Of a stretch of DNA of 10,988 bases, positions 5,074 to 10,988 are shown one piece after another. Both the position numbers and the translations under genes were made by a program. The first letter of the stretch is position 1. The number at the start of each line of letters is the position of its first letter. Origin of the DNA: DATFMH01 sp035267045 (GTDB lineage: Bacteria; Bacteroidota; Rhodothermia; Balneolales; DATFMH01). Location of the stretch: assembly GCA_035267045.1 (NCBI GenBank), contig DATFMH010000153.1, forward strand, positions 1 through 10,988, written 5' to 3'. Below the pieces are notes generated by a model. It saw only the letters and a list, made by a program, of their open reading frames with translations. It did not search any database and was not told the DNA's origin.

Positions 5074-6678
5074 ATGTCTGAATTAAACAAAGTTCATACC
5101 CATAGTCCAATTGGACTAGATTATTTGGGCTTAGGAGAGAATAAAAACTTGAAGTGGAATTTAACGCCTGCTGAATTATATGAAGAAGCTATTTGTAACA
5201 AGGAGGCCATTTTAACAAAAGATATGGCGTTGCGTGTTTTAACCGGAAAATACACAGGACGTTCCCCCAAAGATAAATTTATAATTGATGAGTCTTCGGT
5301 TCATGATGATATAGATTGGGGTAAAATTAATCAGCCGTTATCATCTGAAGCTTTCGATAATCTTCATGCTAAAATGGTTGATTATATGAAAGATAAAAAC
5401 CTCTATATAATGGATACCTTTGCAGGTGCCGATCCCGATTATCGTCTTCCTATCCGTGTAGTCAGTGAAGCAGCTTATCATGCCTTGTTTTCTTATAATA
5501 TGTTCCGCCGGCCGTCAAAAAGCGAATTAAAAGAACATAAGCCGGATTTTACTATTCTTGCTGCACCATCTTTCTTCGCTGATCCTAAAGAGGACGGTAC
5601 GCGTACCGGCACATTCATATTAGTTAGTTTTGAGAAAAAATTAATTCTGATCGGCGGTACACTTTATTCCGGCGAGGTTAAAAAGGGAATATTTTCAGTA
5701 ATGAATTACTTACTTCCTAAAAAAGGTGTAATGGCTATGCACTGCTCGGCCAATGTGGACAAGAATGGTAATCCCGCAGTTTTTTTCGGATTATCCGGAA
5801 CAGGTAAAACAACATTATCAGCCGATCCGGACAAGACATTGATCGGTGATGACGAACATGGTTGGAGTGATGACGGCATCTTTAATTTTGAAGGTGGCTG
5901 CTATGCTAAAACAATAGACCTTTCTGAAGAAGGCGAACCCATGATTTACGCCACTACAAAAATGCCGGGTACCATACTTGAAAACATTCCCCTGGATGAT
6001 AACAGAAATCCCATATTCACAAGCAAGCAGTATACGGAAAACACTCGTTGTTCCTATCCGCTTGATTTCATACCCAATGCAAGTGATACCGGCATAACCG
6101 GACATCCCAAAAATGTCATTTTCCTGACAGCCGACGCTTTTGGCGTGCTTCCTCCTATTTCAAGATTGTCAACTGAGCAGGCCATGTTCCACTTCATAAG
6201 TGGTTATACTGCTAAAGTTGCCGGTACGGAACGAGGTATCACTGAACCGCAAGCAACATTTTCGGCATGCTTTGGTGCCCCATTCATGCCAATGCACCCG
6301 ACGGTATACGCAGAATTACTGGCAGAAAAAATTAATAAACATGGAGCGAAAGTCTGGTTAGTTAATACCGGATGGACAGGCGGCCCTTATGGTGTAGGTT
6401 CCAGAATGAAATTGGGTTATACACGTGCAATGTTATCCGCTGCTTTAGCCGGTAAACTGGATGACGTGGAATATCGTGTAGATCCGATTTTCGGATTGTT
6501 AATCCCGGTTGAGGTACCCGGGGTACCATCGGCTATATTGATTCCCAGAGATACCTGGAATGACCGTACCGCTTATGACGAGAAAGCGGAAGAGCTGGCT
6601 AACATGTTCAATGATAACTTTAAAAAATTCAAGAGTGAAGCAAGTGCACAAATTATTAATGCCGGACCACGTGTCTGA
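5074..6678 (+). CDS. pckA: phosphoenolpyruvate carboxykinase (ATP)
   Basis: This 534-aa cytosolic enzyme converts oxaloacetate and ATP to phosphoenolpyruvate, CO2 and ADP, the entry step of gluconeogenesis; in some anaerobes it runs in the carboxylating direction. The ATP-dependent class is shown by the length and by its motifs. The substrate arginine is Arg63 in YTGRSPKDKF. Metal and substrate ligands Lys204 and His223 (MHCSANV) are present. The P-loop is GLSGTGKTTLS at 239-249 with Lys245, and kinase-2 is LIGDDEHGW with Asp259 and Asp260. These residues sit nine positions before their E. coli counterparts, so the active site is complete. The ATG at 5074 is preceded by GGAG at 8-nt spacing, the best ribosome-binding site in the window. 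It is a single gene closed by a strong terminator at 6702-6740. No fault was seen. Confidence 0.98.
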   Translation: MSELNKVHTHSPIGLDYLGLGENKNLKWNLTPAELYEEAICNKEAILTKDMALRVLTGKYTGRSPKDKFIIDESSVHDDIDWGKINQPLSSEAFDNLHAKMVDYMKDKNLYIMDTFAGADPDYRLPIRVVSEAAYHALFSYNMFRRPSKSELKEHKPDFTILAAPSFFADPKEDGTRTGTFILVSFEKKLILIGGTLYSGEVKKGIFSVMNYLLPKKGVMAMHCSANVDKNGNPAVFFGLSGTGKTTLSADPDKTLIGDDEHGWSDDGIFNFEGGCYAKTIDLSEEGEPMIYATTKMPGTILENIPLDDNRNPIFTSKQYTENTRCSYPLDFIPNASDTGITGHPKNVIFLTADAFGVLPPISRLSTEQAMFHFISGYTAKVAGTERGITEPQATFSACFGAPFMPMHPTVYAELLAEKINKHGAKVWLVNTGWTGGPYGVGSRMKLGYTRAMLSAALAGKLDDVEYRVDPIFGLLIPVEVPGVPSAILIPRDTWNDRTAYDEKAEELANMFNDNFKKFKSEASAQIINAGPRV

Positions 6679-6701
6679 TAAACGATTTACCTAATTAAGC
6701 C

Positions 6702-6740
6702 AAAAGGGCCGGGTATGACTATCCGGCCTTTTTATTTTTA
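6702..6740 (+). terminator. rho-independent terminator of pckA, partly bidirectional
   Basis: A 14-bp stem (6702-6715 with 6720-6733) with a GGCCGG core, two G-T wobble pairs and a 4-nt loop TGAC is followed by more T residues to 6740. The A-rich foot gives four T residues on the minus strand too, so it may also stop transcripts from prfA, which converges and ends at 6818. Confidence 0.92.
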
Positions 6741-6817
6741 ATCCACATTATTAATTATTTATTGCTTTGTGTCTCCGGCACTTTGGGTCAATATGCTTTT
6801 TGCTTATTAAAAAATAA

Positions 6818-7897
6818 TTACTGCTCAGACAATGCATTCAGTTTCTCAAGATTATCCTGAACCCGGAGGGCCTCGATCACTTCATCAATTTTACCCTTCA
6901 TAATATCCTCGAGGTTATACAAAGTGAGACCAATTCTATGATCGGTCAAACGCCCCTGTGGAAAATTATAGGTCCGTATTTTGGCACTTCTGTCTCCTGT
7001 GGAAACCTGGCTTTTACGATCGGCAGCGCGTTCCGATTGTTTTTTCTCCAATTCAGCTTCATATAATTTCGATCGGAGCATCTTCATGGCCTTATCCCTG
7101 TTCTTATGCTGCGATCGCTCTTCCTGACATGTCACTACCACACCTGATGGAACATGCCGGATACGTACGGCGGAGTCGGTCGTATTAACATGCTGCCCCC
7201 CTGCACCCGATGCCCGGTATGCCTCAAATTCAAGATCCGACGGATTGATATGAATATCTACCTCCTCCGCCTCAGGCAATACAGCTACGGTTGCCGCTGA
7301 AGTATGTACCCTGCCTTGCGACTCTGTTTCCGGCACACGTTGCACCCGATGGACACCGCTCTCAAATTTCATCTTACCAAAGACTTCCTGTCCGCTTAGA
7401 CTAAATACGATCTCTTTAAATCCCCCTTTAGGCGCCTCGTTGACAGATAATATATCCATTTTCCATTTTTGACCATCAGCAAATCTCCGATACATGTTAA
7501 AAAGATCACCGGCAAATATACCTGCTTCGTCACCTCCTGTCCCCGCTCTTATCTCAATGATGGCATTTTTCGAATCATCGGGATCTTTTGGTACCAGCTT
7601 AAATTTTATCTCATGTTCGAGTTCATCAAGCTGTTTTTCCATCTCCTGATTTTCGTCTTTTGCGATCTCTGCGAGTTCGGAAGACGGATCTAAAGCAACC
7701 AGCTCTTTATTACCGTCAATATCCTTTTGTAGTTTCTGCCATTTAGCAAAATCTTTTACAAGATCCTCAAGAGTACTATGTTCAATGCTTAATTCCGCAT
7801 ATCTCTGAGGATCATCGTATATTTCAGGATCGGCCAGTATATTATTCAGTTCCTCGTATCGCGATTTTATCTGTTGTAACTTATTTTCAATATTCAT
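6818..7897 (-). CDS. prfA: peptide chain release factor 1
   Basis: This 359-aa translation factor recognises UAA and UAG stop codons in the ribosomal A site and triggers hydrolysis of peptidyl-tRNA. The GGQ motif is at 233-235 (RASGAGGQHVNTTDSAVR). The stop-codon-reading PxT motif of RF1 is P189-E190-T191 in RVPETESQGRVHTSA, which sets it apart from RF2 (SPF). The N-terminal coiled coil spans about 1-95 and the conserved end IRTYNFPQGRLTDHR is at 307-321. Length and motif positions agree closely with E. coli RF1 (360 aa). The Gln235 methyltransferase gene prmC, often next to prfA, is not in the window. The ATG at 7897 has no strong Shine-Dalgarno. It is divergent from purK across 116 bp. Confidence 0.98.
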   Translation of the reverse strand: MNIENKLQQIKSRYEELNNILADPEIYDDPQRYAELSIEHSTLEDLVKDFAKWQKLQKDIDGNKELVALDPSSELAEIAKDENQEMEKQLDELEHEIKFKLVPKDPDDSKNAIIEIRAGTGGDEAGIFAGDLFNMYRRFADGQKWKMDILSVNEAPKGGFKEIVFSLSGQEVFGKMKFESGVHRVQRVPETESQGRVHTSAATVAVLPEAEEVDIHINPSDLEFEAYRASGAGGQHVNTTDSAVRIRHVPSGVVVTCQEERSQHKNRDKAMKMLRSKLYEAELEKKQSERAADRKSQVSTGDRSAKIRTYNFPQGRLTDHRIGLTLYNLEDIMKGKIDEVIEALRVQDNLEKLNALSEQ

Positions 7898-8013
7898 TTA
7901 TGATGATACTCGCTATTTTTGTACTTTCAGCTTTGTAAAATAGTAATTTTCTCAGGTTTTTATGACATACGTTATAAATTAAACGTTCCATCTGTAATAA
8001 AATTAGATAAAAA
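7898..8013. promoter_or_regulatory. divergent promoter region of prfA and purK
   Basis: The 116 bp between the two starts must hold promoters for both genes. TTTTTG at 7916-7921 and TAATTTTC at 7944-7951 loosely resemble the -33 and -7 elements of a plus-strand Bacteroidota promoter for purK, with a rather long 22-bp gap. No PurR box, purine riboswitch or strong ribosome-binding site was seen. Confidence 0.4.
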
Positions 8014-9177
8014 GTGACTAAATCACCGATAAGATCCGATTTTAAACTTGGCTTTTTAGGTGGCGGACAGTTGGCCCGCATGTCCTCGTGTGTGGCTTTT
8101 GACCTCGGTATTCAAATTGCTGTATATGCCACAGCCACCGACCCGGAACCCGTAGAATTCATGACACCTCATGTAACACGTTCTTCCTTTGACAACCTGG
8201 AAGACATGATTACATTTGCCAAATCCTGCGATATCGTTACACTTGAAAACGAGTTTATCGATTCAGATTTGTTACTAAAGATGCGTGATGAAAGCGGAAC
8301 ACCGCTTTATCCAAGTCCCGAAACCTTTAAATTGATCGAAAATAAAAAAATCGAAAAGGAAACATTCGAGAAAGCCGGAATCCCGGTTACCCCTTATGCT
8401 TTGGTCTCCTCTAAAGAGGACATGATTGCTTTCGGCACTGAACATGGGTGGCCCTATTTGCTTAAATCTTCAAAAGGCGGTTACGATGGTTATGGGAATG
8501 AAACGGTAAAAGATATTGATAATGCGGTCGAAGCCTTTACCAAACTCGGTGGAACACAAGGCAGAGAAATACTTGCGGAAGCATATGTCAATTTTCGTAA
8601 GGAGCTGGCCGTTCAGGTAGCCCGTAACAAGCATGGGGTCCAGGTATATCCCTGTTGCGAGACTATTCAGGAAAACCATATTTGCGTCGCAGTCCTATCA
8701 CCTGCTGCAATAGATCCGTCCCTGCAAATAAAAGTGCAGGAACTGGCTATAGCGGCTACAGAAGCAATTGACGGTAAAGGGATCTTCGCATATGAGTTTT
8801 TTCTGACGGAAGATGATGAGATCCTGTTGAATGAATCAGCGCCCCGGCCCCACAACTCCGGGCATTATACTATCGAAGGCTGTGCAACATCACAATTTGG
8901 CAATCATGTCAGAGCCGTTATGGATTTGCCTTTGGGCAGTACAGAGTTACGCCGACCGACCGCCGCGATGATAAATTTACTCGGAACCCAAAAAAGACGC
9001 CCGTCCCAAATCGACAATTACGAAGATGTAATGAAAGCATCCGATGCGCACCTTCATTTTTATGGTAAATTACAAAGCAAAGTCGGGCGTAAAATGGGAC
9101 ATATGACTTTGTTAGGTGATGATTTGGATGAGACCTATAAACTGGCACAAAAACTGACTAAAAATATTGAGATTTAA
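8014..9177 (+). CDS. purK: N5-carboxyaminoimidazole ribonucleotide synthetase
   Basis: This 387-aa ATP-grasp enzyme makes N5-CAIR from AIR, bicarbonate and ATP in purine synthesis. The N-terminal domain starts with the glycine loop FLGGGQLARM (14-23). The ATP-grasp part holds YLLKSSKGGYDGYGN (148-162), the metal-binding Glu261 in FAYEFFL, and NESAPRPHNSGHYTIEGC (273-290), which is diagnostic for PurK. The C-terminal domain ends with HLHFYGK (346-352). The start is GTG at 8014; an in-frame TAA lies 6 nt upstream, and the next ATG (8080) would remove the glycine loop, so GTG is forced. No Shine-Dalgarno is visible. The stop is 1 nt before purE, so the two enzymes of this step are made together. 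The N-terminal style (GGGQLARMSS) looks closer to Balneolota and relatives than to classical Bacteroidales (recollection). Confidence 0.96.
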   Translation: MTKSPIRSDFKLGFLGGGQLARMSSCVAFDLGIQIAVYATATDPEPVEFMTPHVTRSSFDNLEDMITFAKSCDIVTLENEFIDSDLLLKMRDESGTPLYPSPETFKLIENKKIEKETFEKAGIPVTPYALVSSKEDMIAFGTEHGWPYLLKSSKGGYDGYGNETVKDIDNAVEAFTKLGGTQGREILAEAYVNFRKELAVQVARNKHGVQVYPCCETIQENHICVAVLSPAAIDPSLQIKVQELAIAATEAIDGKGIFAYEFFLTEDDEILLNESAPRPHNSGHYTIEGCATSQFGNHVRAVMDLPLGSTELRRPTAAMINLLGTQKRRPSQIDNYEDVMKASDAHLHFYGKLQSKVGRKMGHMTLLGDDLDETYKLAQKLTKNIEI

Positions 9178-9178
9178 T

Positions 9179-9673
9179 ATGGCTGAAGATAAAACTCCTT
9201 TAGTTGGAATAGTGATGGGAAGTGATTCGGACTGGCCAACAATGAAGGCCGCTGCTGAAGTTTGTGGCATGTTTGATATTCCATATGAAGCAAAAGTGGT
9301 TTCAGCTCACCGAACTCCTGATGATATGGCCGATTATGGGAAAAATGCGCGGCCAAAGGGGCTTAAAGTTATCATAGCCGGAGCAGGTGGTGCCGCTCAC
9401 TTGCCGGGGATGCTCGCTGCTCATACAACGCTCCCGGTCATCGGTGTACCGGTTGCCAGCCGCCATCTGAATGGAATCGATAGTCTTTATTCTATCGTCC
9501 AGATGCCCAAAGGCGTACCTGTGGCTACAGTGGCTATCGGCAATGCTAAAAATACCGGACTGTTGGCTTTGCAAATGTTATCCATGTATGACGATAAACT
9601 GGCCGGGGCCCTGGATGATTACAGAATCCAGATGAAGGAAGAATCCCGCAAAAAAACAGATAATTTGAAATAG
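9179..9673 (+). CDS. purE: N5-carboxyaminoimidazole ribonucleotide mutase, class I
   Basis: This 164-aa enzyme converts N5-CAIR from PurK into CAIR in purine synthesis; the family works as an octamer. The pattern is that of class I PurE: GSDSDWPTM (14-22) binds phosphate, SAHRTP (42-47) holds catalytic His44, which matches His45 of E. coli, and AGAGGAAHLPGMLAAHT lies at about 74-90. The presence of purK supports class I, since class II enzymes use AIR and CO2 directly. The ATG at 9179 follows the purK TAA after one base; a TTG at 9167 in the same frame would add four residues but is less likely. There is only a weak ribosome-binding site inside the purK end, so translational coupling is likely. 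No clear terminator follows. Confidence 0.97.
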   Translation: MAEDKTPLVGIVMGSDSDWPTMKAAAEVCGMFDIPYEAKVVSAHRTPDDMADYGKNARPKGLKVIIAGAGGAAHLPGMLAAHTTLPVIGVPVASRHLNGIDSLYSIVQMPKGVPVATVAIGNAKNTGLLALQMLSMYDDKLAGALDDYRIQMKEESRKKTDNLK

Positions 9674-9681
9674 GAAATGGA

Positions 9682-9727
9682 GCACGGATAAGGCGGATAA
9701 CGCAGATTTAAAGAAATTCACAGATGG
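9682..9727. repeat. degenerate GGATAA-type tandem repeat after purE
   Basis: Units of about 9-11 bp follow each other: GCACGGATAAG, GCGGATAAC, GCAGATTTAAA, and after a gap TCACAGATGG. They share a C(G/A)(G/C)GAT core. Similar short arrays are familiar from intergenic DNA of environmental bacteria (recollection). The copies are diverged and the array is short. Confidence 0.4.
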
Positions 9728-9862
9728 AGTACGAAGATCACTGGGTTACGTTGTTTGTGCAAATAGTAAGAGTAAATAGGCAAAACCAATGAGTGTCTTT
9801 CTGAAGCCGAAAAGCCGACAGAATCTCCTTCCGCTATTTCGCATACAGTCTTAAACAACGGT

Positions 9863-9918
9863 AGGAGATGACCTCAGAAATGCTTCGAAATTTCGTTTTT
9901 ATTTCGTCGAAGACTCCT
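9863..9918. repeat. imperfect inverted-repeat element, REP-like remnant
   Basis: The outer arms AGGAG (9863-9867) and CTCCT (9914-9918) enclose inner arms CTTCG (9883-9887) and CGAAG (9908-9912), and inside these CGAAAT (9886-9891) pairs with ATTTCG (9901-9906). The pieces form one interrupted hairpin. The ATTTCG and CGAAG words recall the palindromic intergenic repeats of many Bacteroidota (recollection). A transcription-terminating role is possible because of the TTTTTATTT run but the stem is poor. Confidence 0.3.
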
Positions 9919-9992
9919 CGTATTGATATTTAAAGCATTTTAAGTGAAAGCTGACCACTGAGGTCTGTTGACCTTTAACACTGCTTACCTGA

Positions 9993-10988
9993 TCATTTCC
10001 TAATCAGGTACTGAAATTTCACAAAAAATTCCCTGTTGGTAAGACGATAACCGTAAGGCGAACCAAAATCGCTGGAATAATTTGTCATACCTGCATAAAA
10101 AATCGTAAAAGGATTGACTTTATAATAAACGAGAGGATAAATTTGTATTTGTTTGTTGAAGGTATCGTATTGGCTGATCATTCTGACAAATAATCTCTTG
10201 GTAAAGTTGTACATTCCAACCAATCGCGTTATATCTCCTGAATAATAGCGCTTACCTGTAGATGCGGAAGAAAGTTTCGAAAAATCGTAAGAGAAATGAA
10301 GGTTCAGCCGGGGCGTAGGCTTGATTCTTACTCCCAATGATATATTGTACCCCTTGCCTATTGAGGCCTCATCGTGGTAAATATATCTCCCCAAGCCTAA
10401 ATGGCCGCCAAATGAAAAGAAATTAGTGGGGTTGGAATGCATTCCTATATGAAACTGGTGCAGGTTTTTAAACATGGTATCATTATATCTCTGATCATTG
10501 ATGATATCATATCCCATAAAAATCCCGGTTTGATGAGTAAACTGGTTAAATATATCAACGGAAAAGTTCCTTGCCATAACCCGGCCACTGTAATCGCTCT
10601 GAATCTGTACCTGCATATGAGCACTACCATGGTCCAGAATATTATTGGATGGATAATAAGCTATCTGTTGTTCCGCTCTGAACTGACGGACATTGATCTG
10701 AGTGATAAACCCGTTTTGTGCCTGGAAGGTAGGTGAATATCCATGATAACGTAAACGAAAGGTGTAATACTTGGCTCTTCTGCGAAACTCGAGCCTCAAT
10801 CCATTTCCGTTATAACTTTGACCGTTGAATGCTTTATCGTAATTAGAATGTCCATATTTGCGATTATCAATTCCCGAAGTGAGTGACGTATCATTTAACT
10901 CCCTGGTATTGGAATAAGCATATTGACCGCTAAAATAATAATGATCAATTACTTTAAGATACCAATCGAGGCTGGTCACATAATTATG
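9993..10988 (-). CDS. DUF5916 outer-membrane beta-barrel protein, C-terminal part
   Basis: The last 331 residues are visible. The frame stays open to the right edge through HNY before the GTG at 10979, so that GTG is not the real start. The chain is a run of alternating amphipathic strands rich in Tyr, Phe and Asn, as in outer-membrane barrels, and ends in FFVKFQYLIRK. The stretch YSPTFQAQNGFITQINVRQF resembles the SPxFxxxxGFxxRxDxR motif of DUF5916, and IYPLVYYKVNPFTIFYAG matches the end of that family. Full proteins usually have an N-terminal CBM9-like domain and 700 or more residues, so more than half is missing here. The function of the family is not known; a role in surface binding or uptake of carbohydrate is only inferred from the CBM9-like part. 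The gene converges with purE. Confidence 0.8.
   Translation of the reverse strand, partial: HNYVTSLDWYLKVIDHYYFSGQYAYSNTRELNDTSLTSGIDNRKYGHSNYDKAFNGQSYNGNGLRLEFRRRAKYYTFRLRYHGYSPTFQAQNGFITQINVRQFRAEQQIAYYPSNNILDHGSAHMQVQIQSDYSGRVMARNFSVDIFNQFTHQTGIFMGYDIINDQRYNDTMFKNLHQFHIGMHSNPTNFFSFGGHLGLGRYIYHDEASIGKGYNISLGVRIKPTPRLNLHFSYDFSKLSSASTGKRYYSGDITRLVGMYNFTKRLFVRMISQYDTFNKQIQIYPLVYYKVNPFTIFYAGMTNYSSDFGSPYGYRLTNREFFVKFQYLIRK

Larger units (their letters stand above)
9674..9992. other. gene-free spacer between convergent purE and the DUF5916 gene
   Basis: This 319-bp spacer has no plausible gene in any frame. It carries a degenerate short tandem repeat near its left end and an imperfect inverted-repeat element near 9863-9918, listed separately. 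A perfect 8-bp inverted repeat TACCTGAT/ATCAGGTA (9986-9993 and 10003-10010) spans the stop codon of the DUF5916 gene but has no T tail. Composition is mixed and looks like decayed repeat DNA rather than regulatory sequence. Confidence 0.55.

Noticed and set aside
7887..8081. 64-codon minus-strand frame between prfA and purK
   Set aside because: It covers the divergent promoter region and the purK N-terminus in antisense and shows no protein-like features.
9167..9178. TTG at 9167 as the purE start
   Set aside because: It would overlap the purK end and add MRFN before a well-placed ATG one base after the purK stop; the family start fits the ATG at 9179.
9986..10010. 8-bp perfect inverted repeat TACCTGAT/ATCAGGTA as a terminator of the DUF5916 gene
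   Set aside because: It spans the stop codon and is not followed by a T tract on either strand.
10979..10979. GTG at 10979 as the start of the DUF5916 gene
   Set aside because: The frame stays open upstream to the window edge (HNY before the GTG), there is no signal peptide, and the protein would lack its N-terminal half. It is a truncated gene.
1..10988. Defence system, CRISPR array, prophage or integron
   Set aside because: No array, nuclease, toxin pair, integrase, att-like repeat or phage gene is visible; all large frames are metabolic, translation or envelope genes.

Overview
The window looks like chromosomal DNA of a member of the Bacteroidota or a close relative in the same superphylum, such as Balneolota. 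The evidence is an AT-rich background with weak or absent Shine-Dalgarno sites, two PepSY-like (DUF2874-type) small secreted proteins, a DUF5916 outer-membrane barrel, and a TolC/short-hairpin RND adaptor pair of a style common in that group. The exact lineage cannot be fixed from the window. No RNA gene, insertion sequence, CRISPR array or prophage gene was seen.

Positions 1-3860 form an envelope block, all on the minus strand. It holds a tripartite efflux operon (tolC-like gene, then an RND periplasmic adaptor that runs off the left edge) preceded by two small PepSY-like proteins, one a predicted lipoprotein and one a predicted soluble periplasmic protein. The efflux operon and the upstream PepSY-like gene share the same promoter layout: two TCTGAA-type heptamers exactly 11 bp apart, then 9 bp, then a TAT-type -7 element. 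This is the layout expected for an OmpR/PhoB-family response regulator, so I infer that efflux and PepSY-like proteins belong to one envelope-stress regulon. A strong hairpin terminator isolates the PepSY-like lipoprotein gene from the efflux operon.

Positions 3865-6740 hold a nitrilase-superfamily N-carbamoylputrescine amidase (minus strand) and ATP-dependent PEP carboxykinase (plus strand), divergent across a 336-bp AT-rich region. That region carries a perfect 14-bp palindrome with a LacI-type GCGC core. A 14-bp-stem terminator closes pckA.

Positions 6818-9673 are housekeeping: prfA (release factor 1, minus strand) diverges from purK-purE (plus strand), which are separated by 1 nt and convert AIR to CAIR through N5-CAIR.

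Positions 9993-10988 hold the C-terminal barrel of a DUF5916 protein whose start lies beyond the right edge. Between it and purE is a 319-bp gene-free spacer with degenerate repeats. The main candidate for something undescribed is the shared operator of the efflux and PepSY-like genes; the rest is ordinary chromosome.
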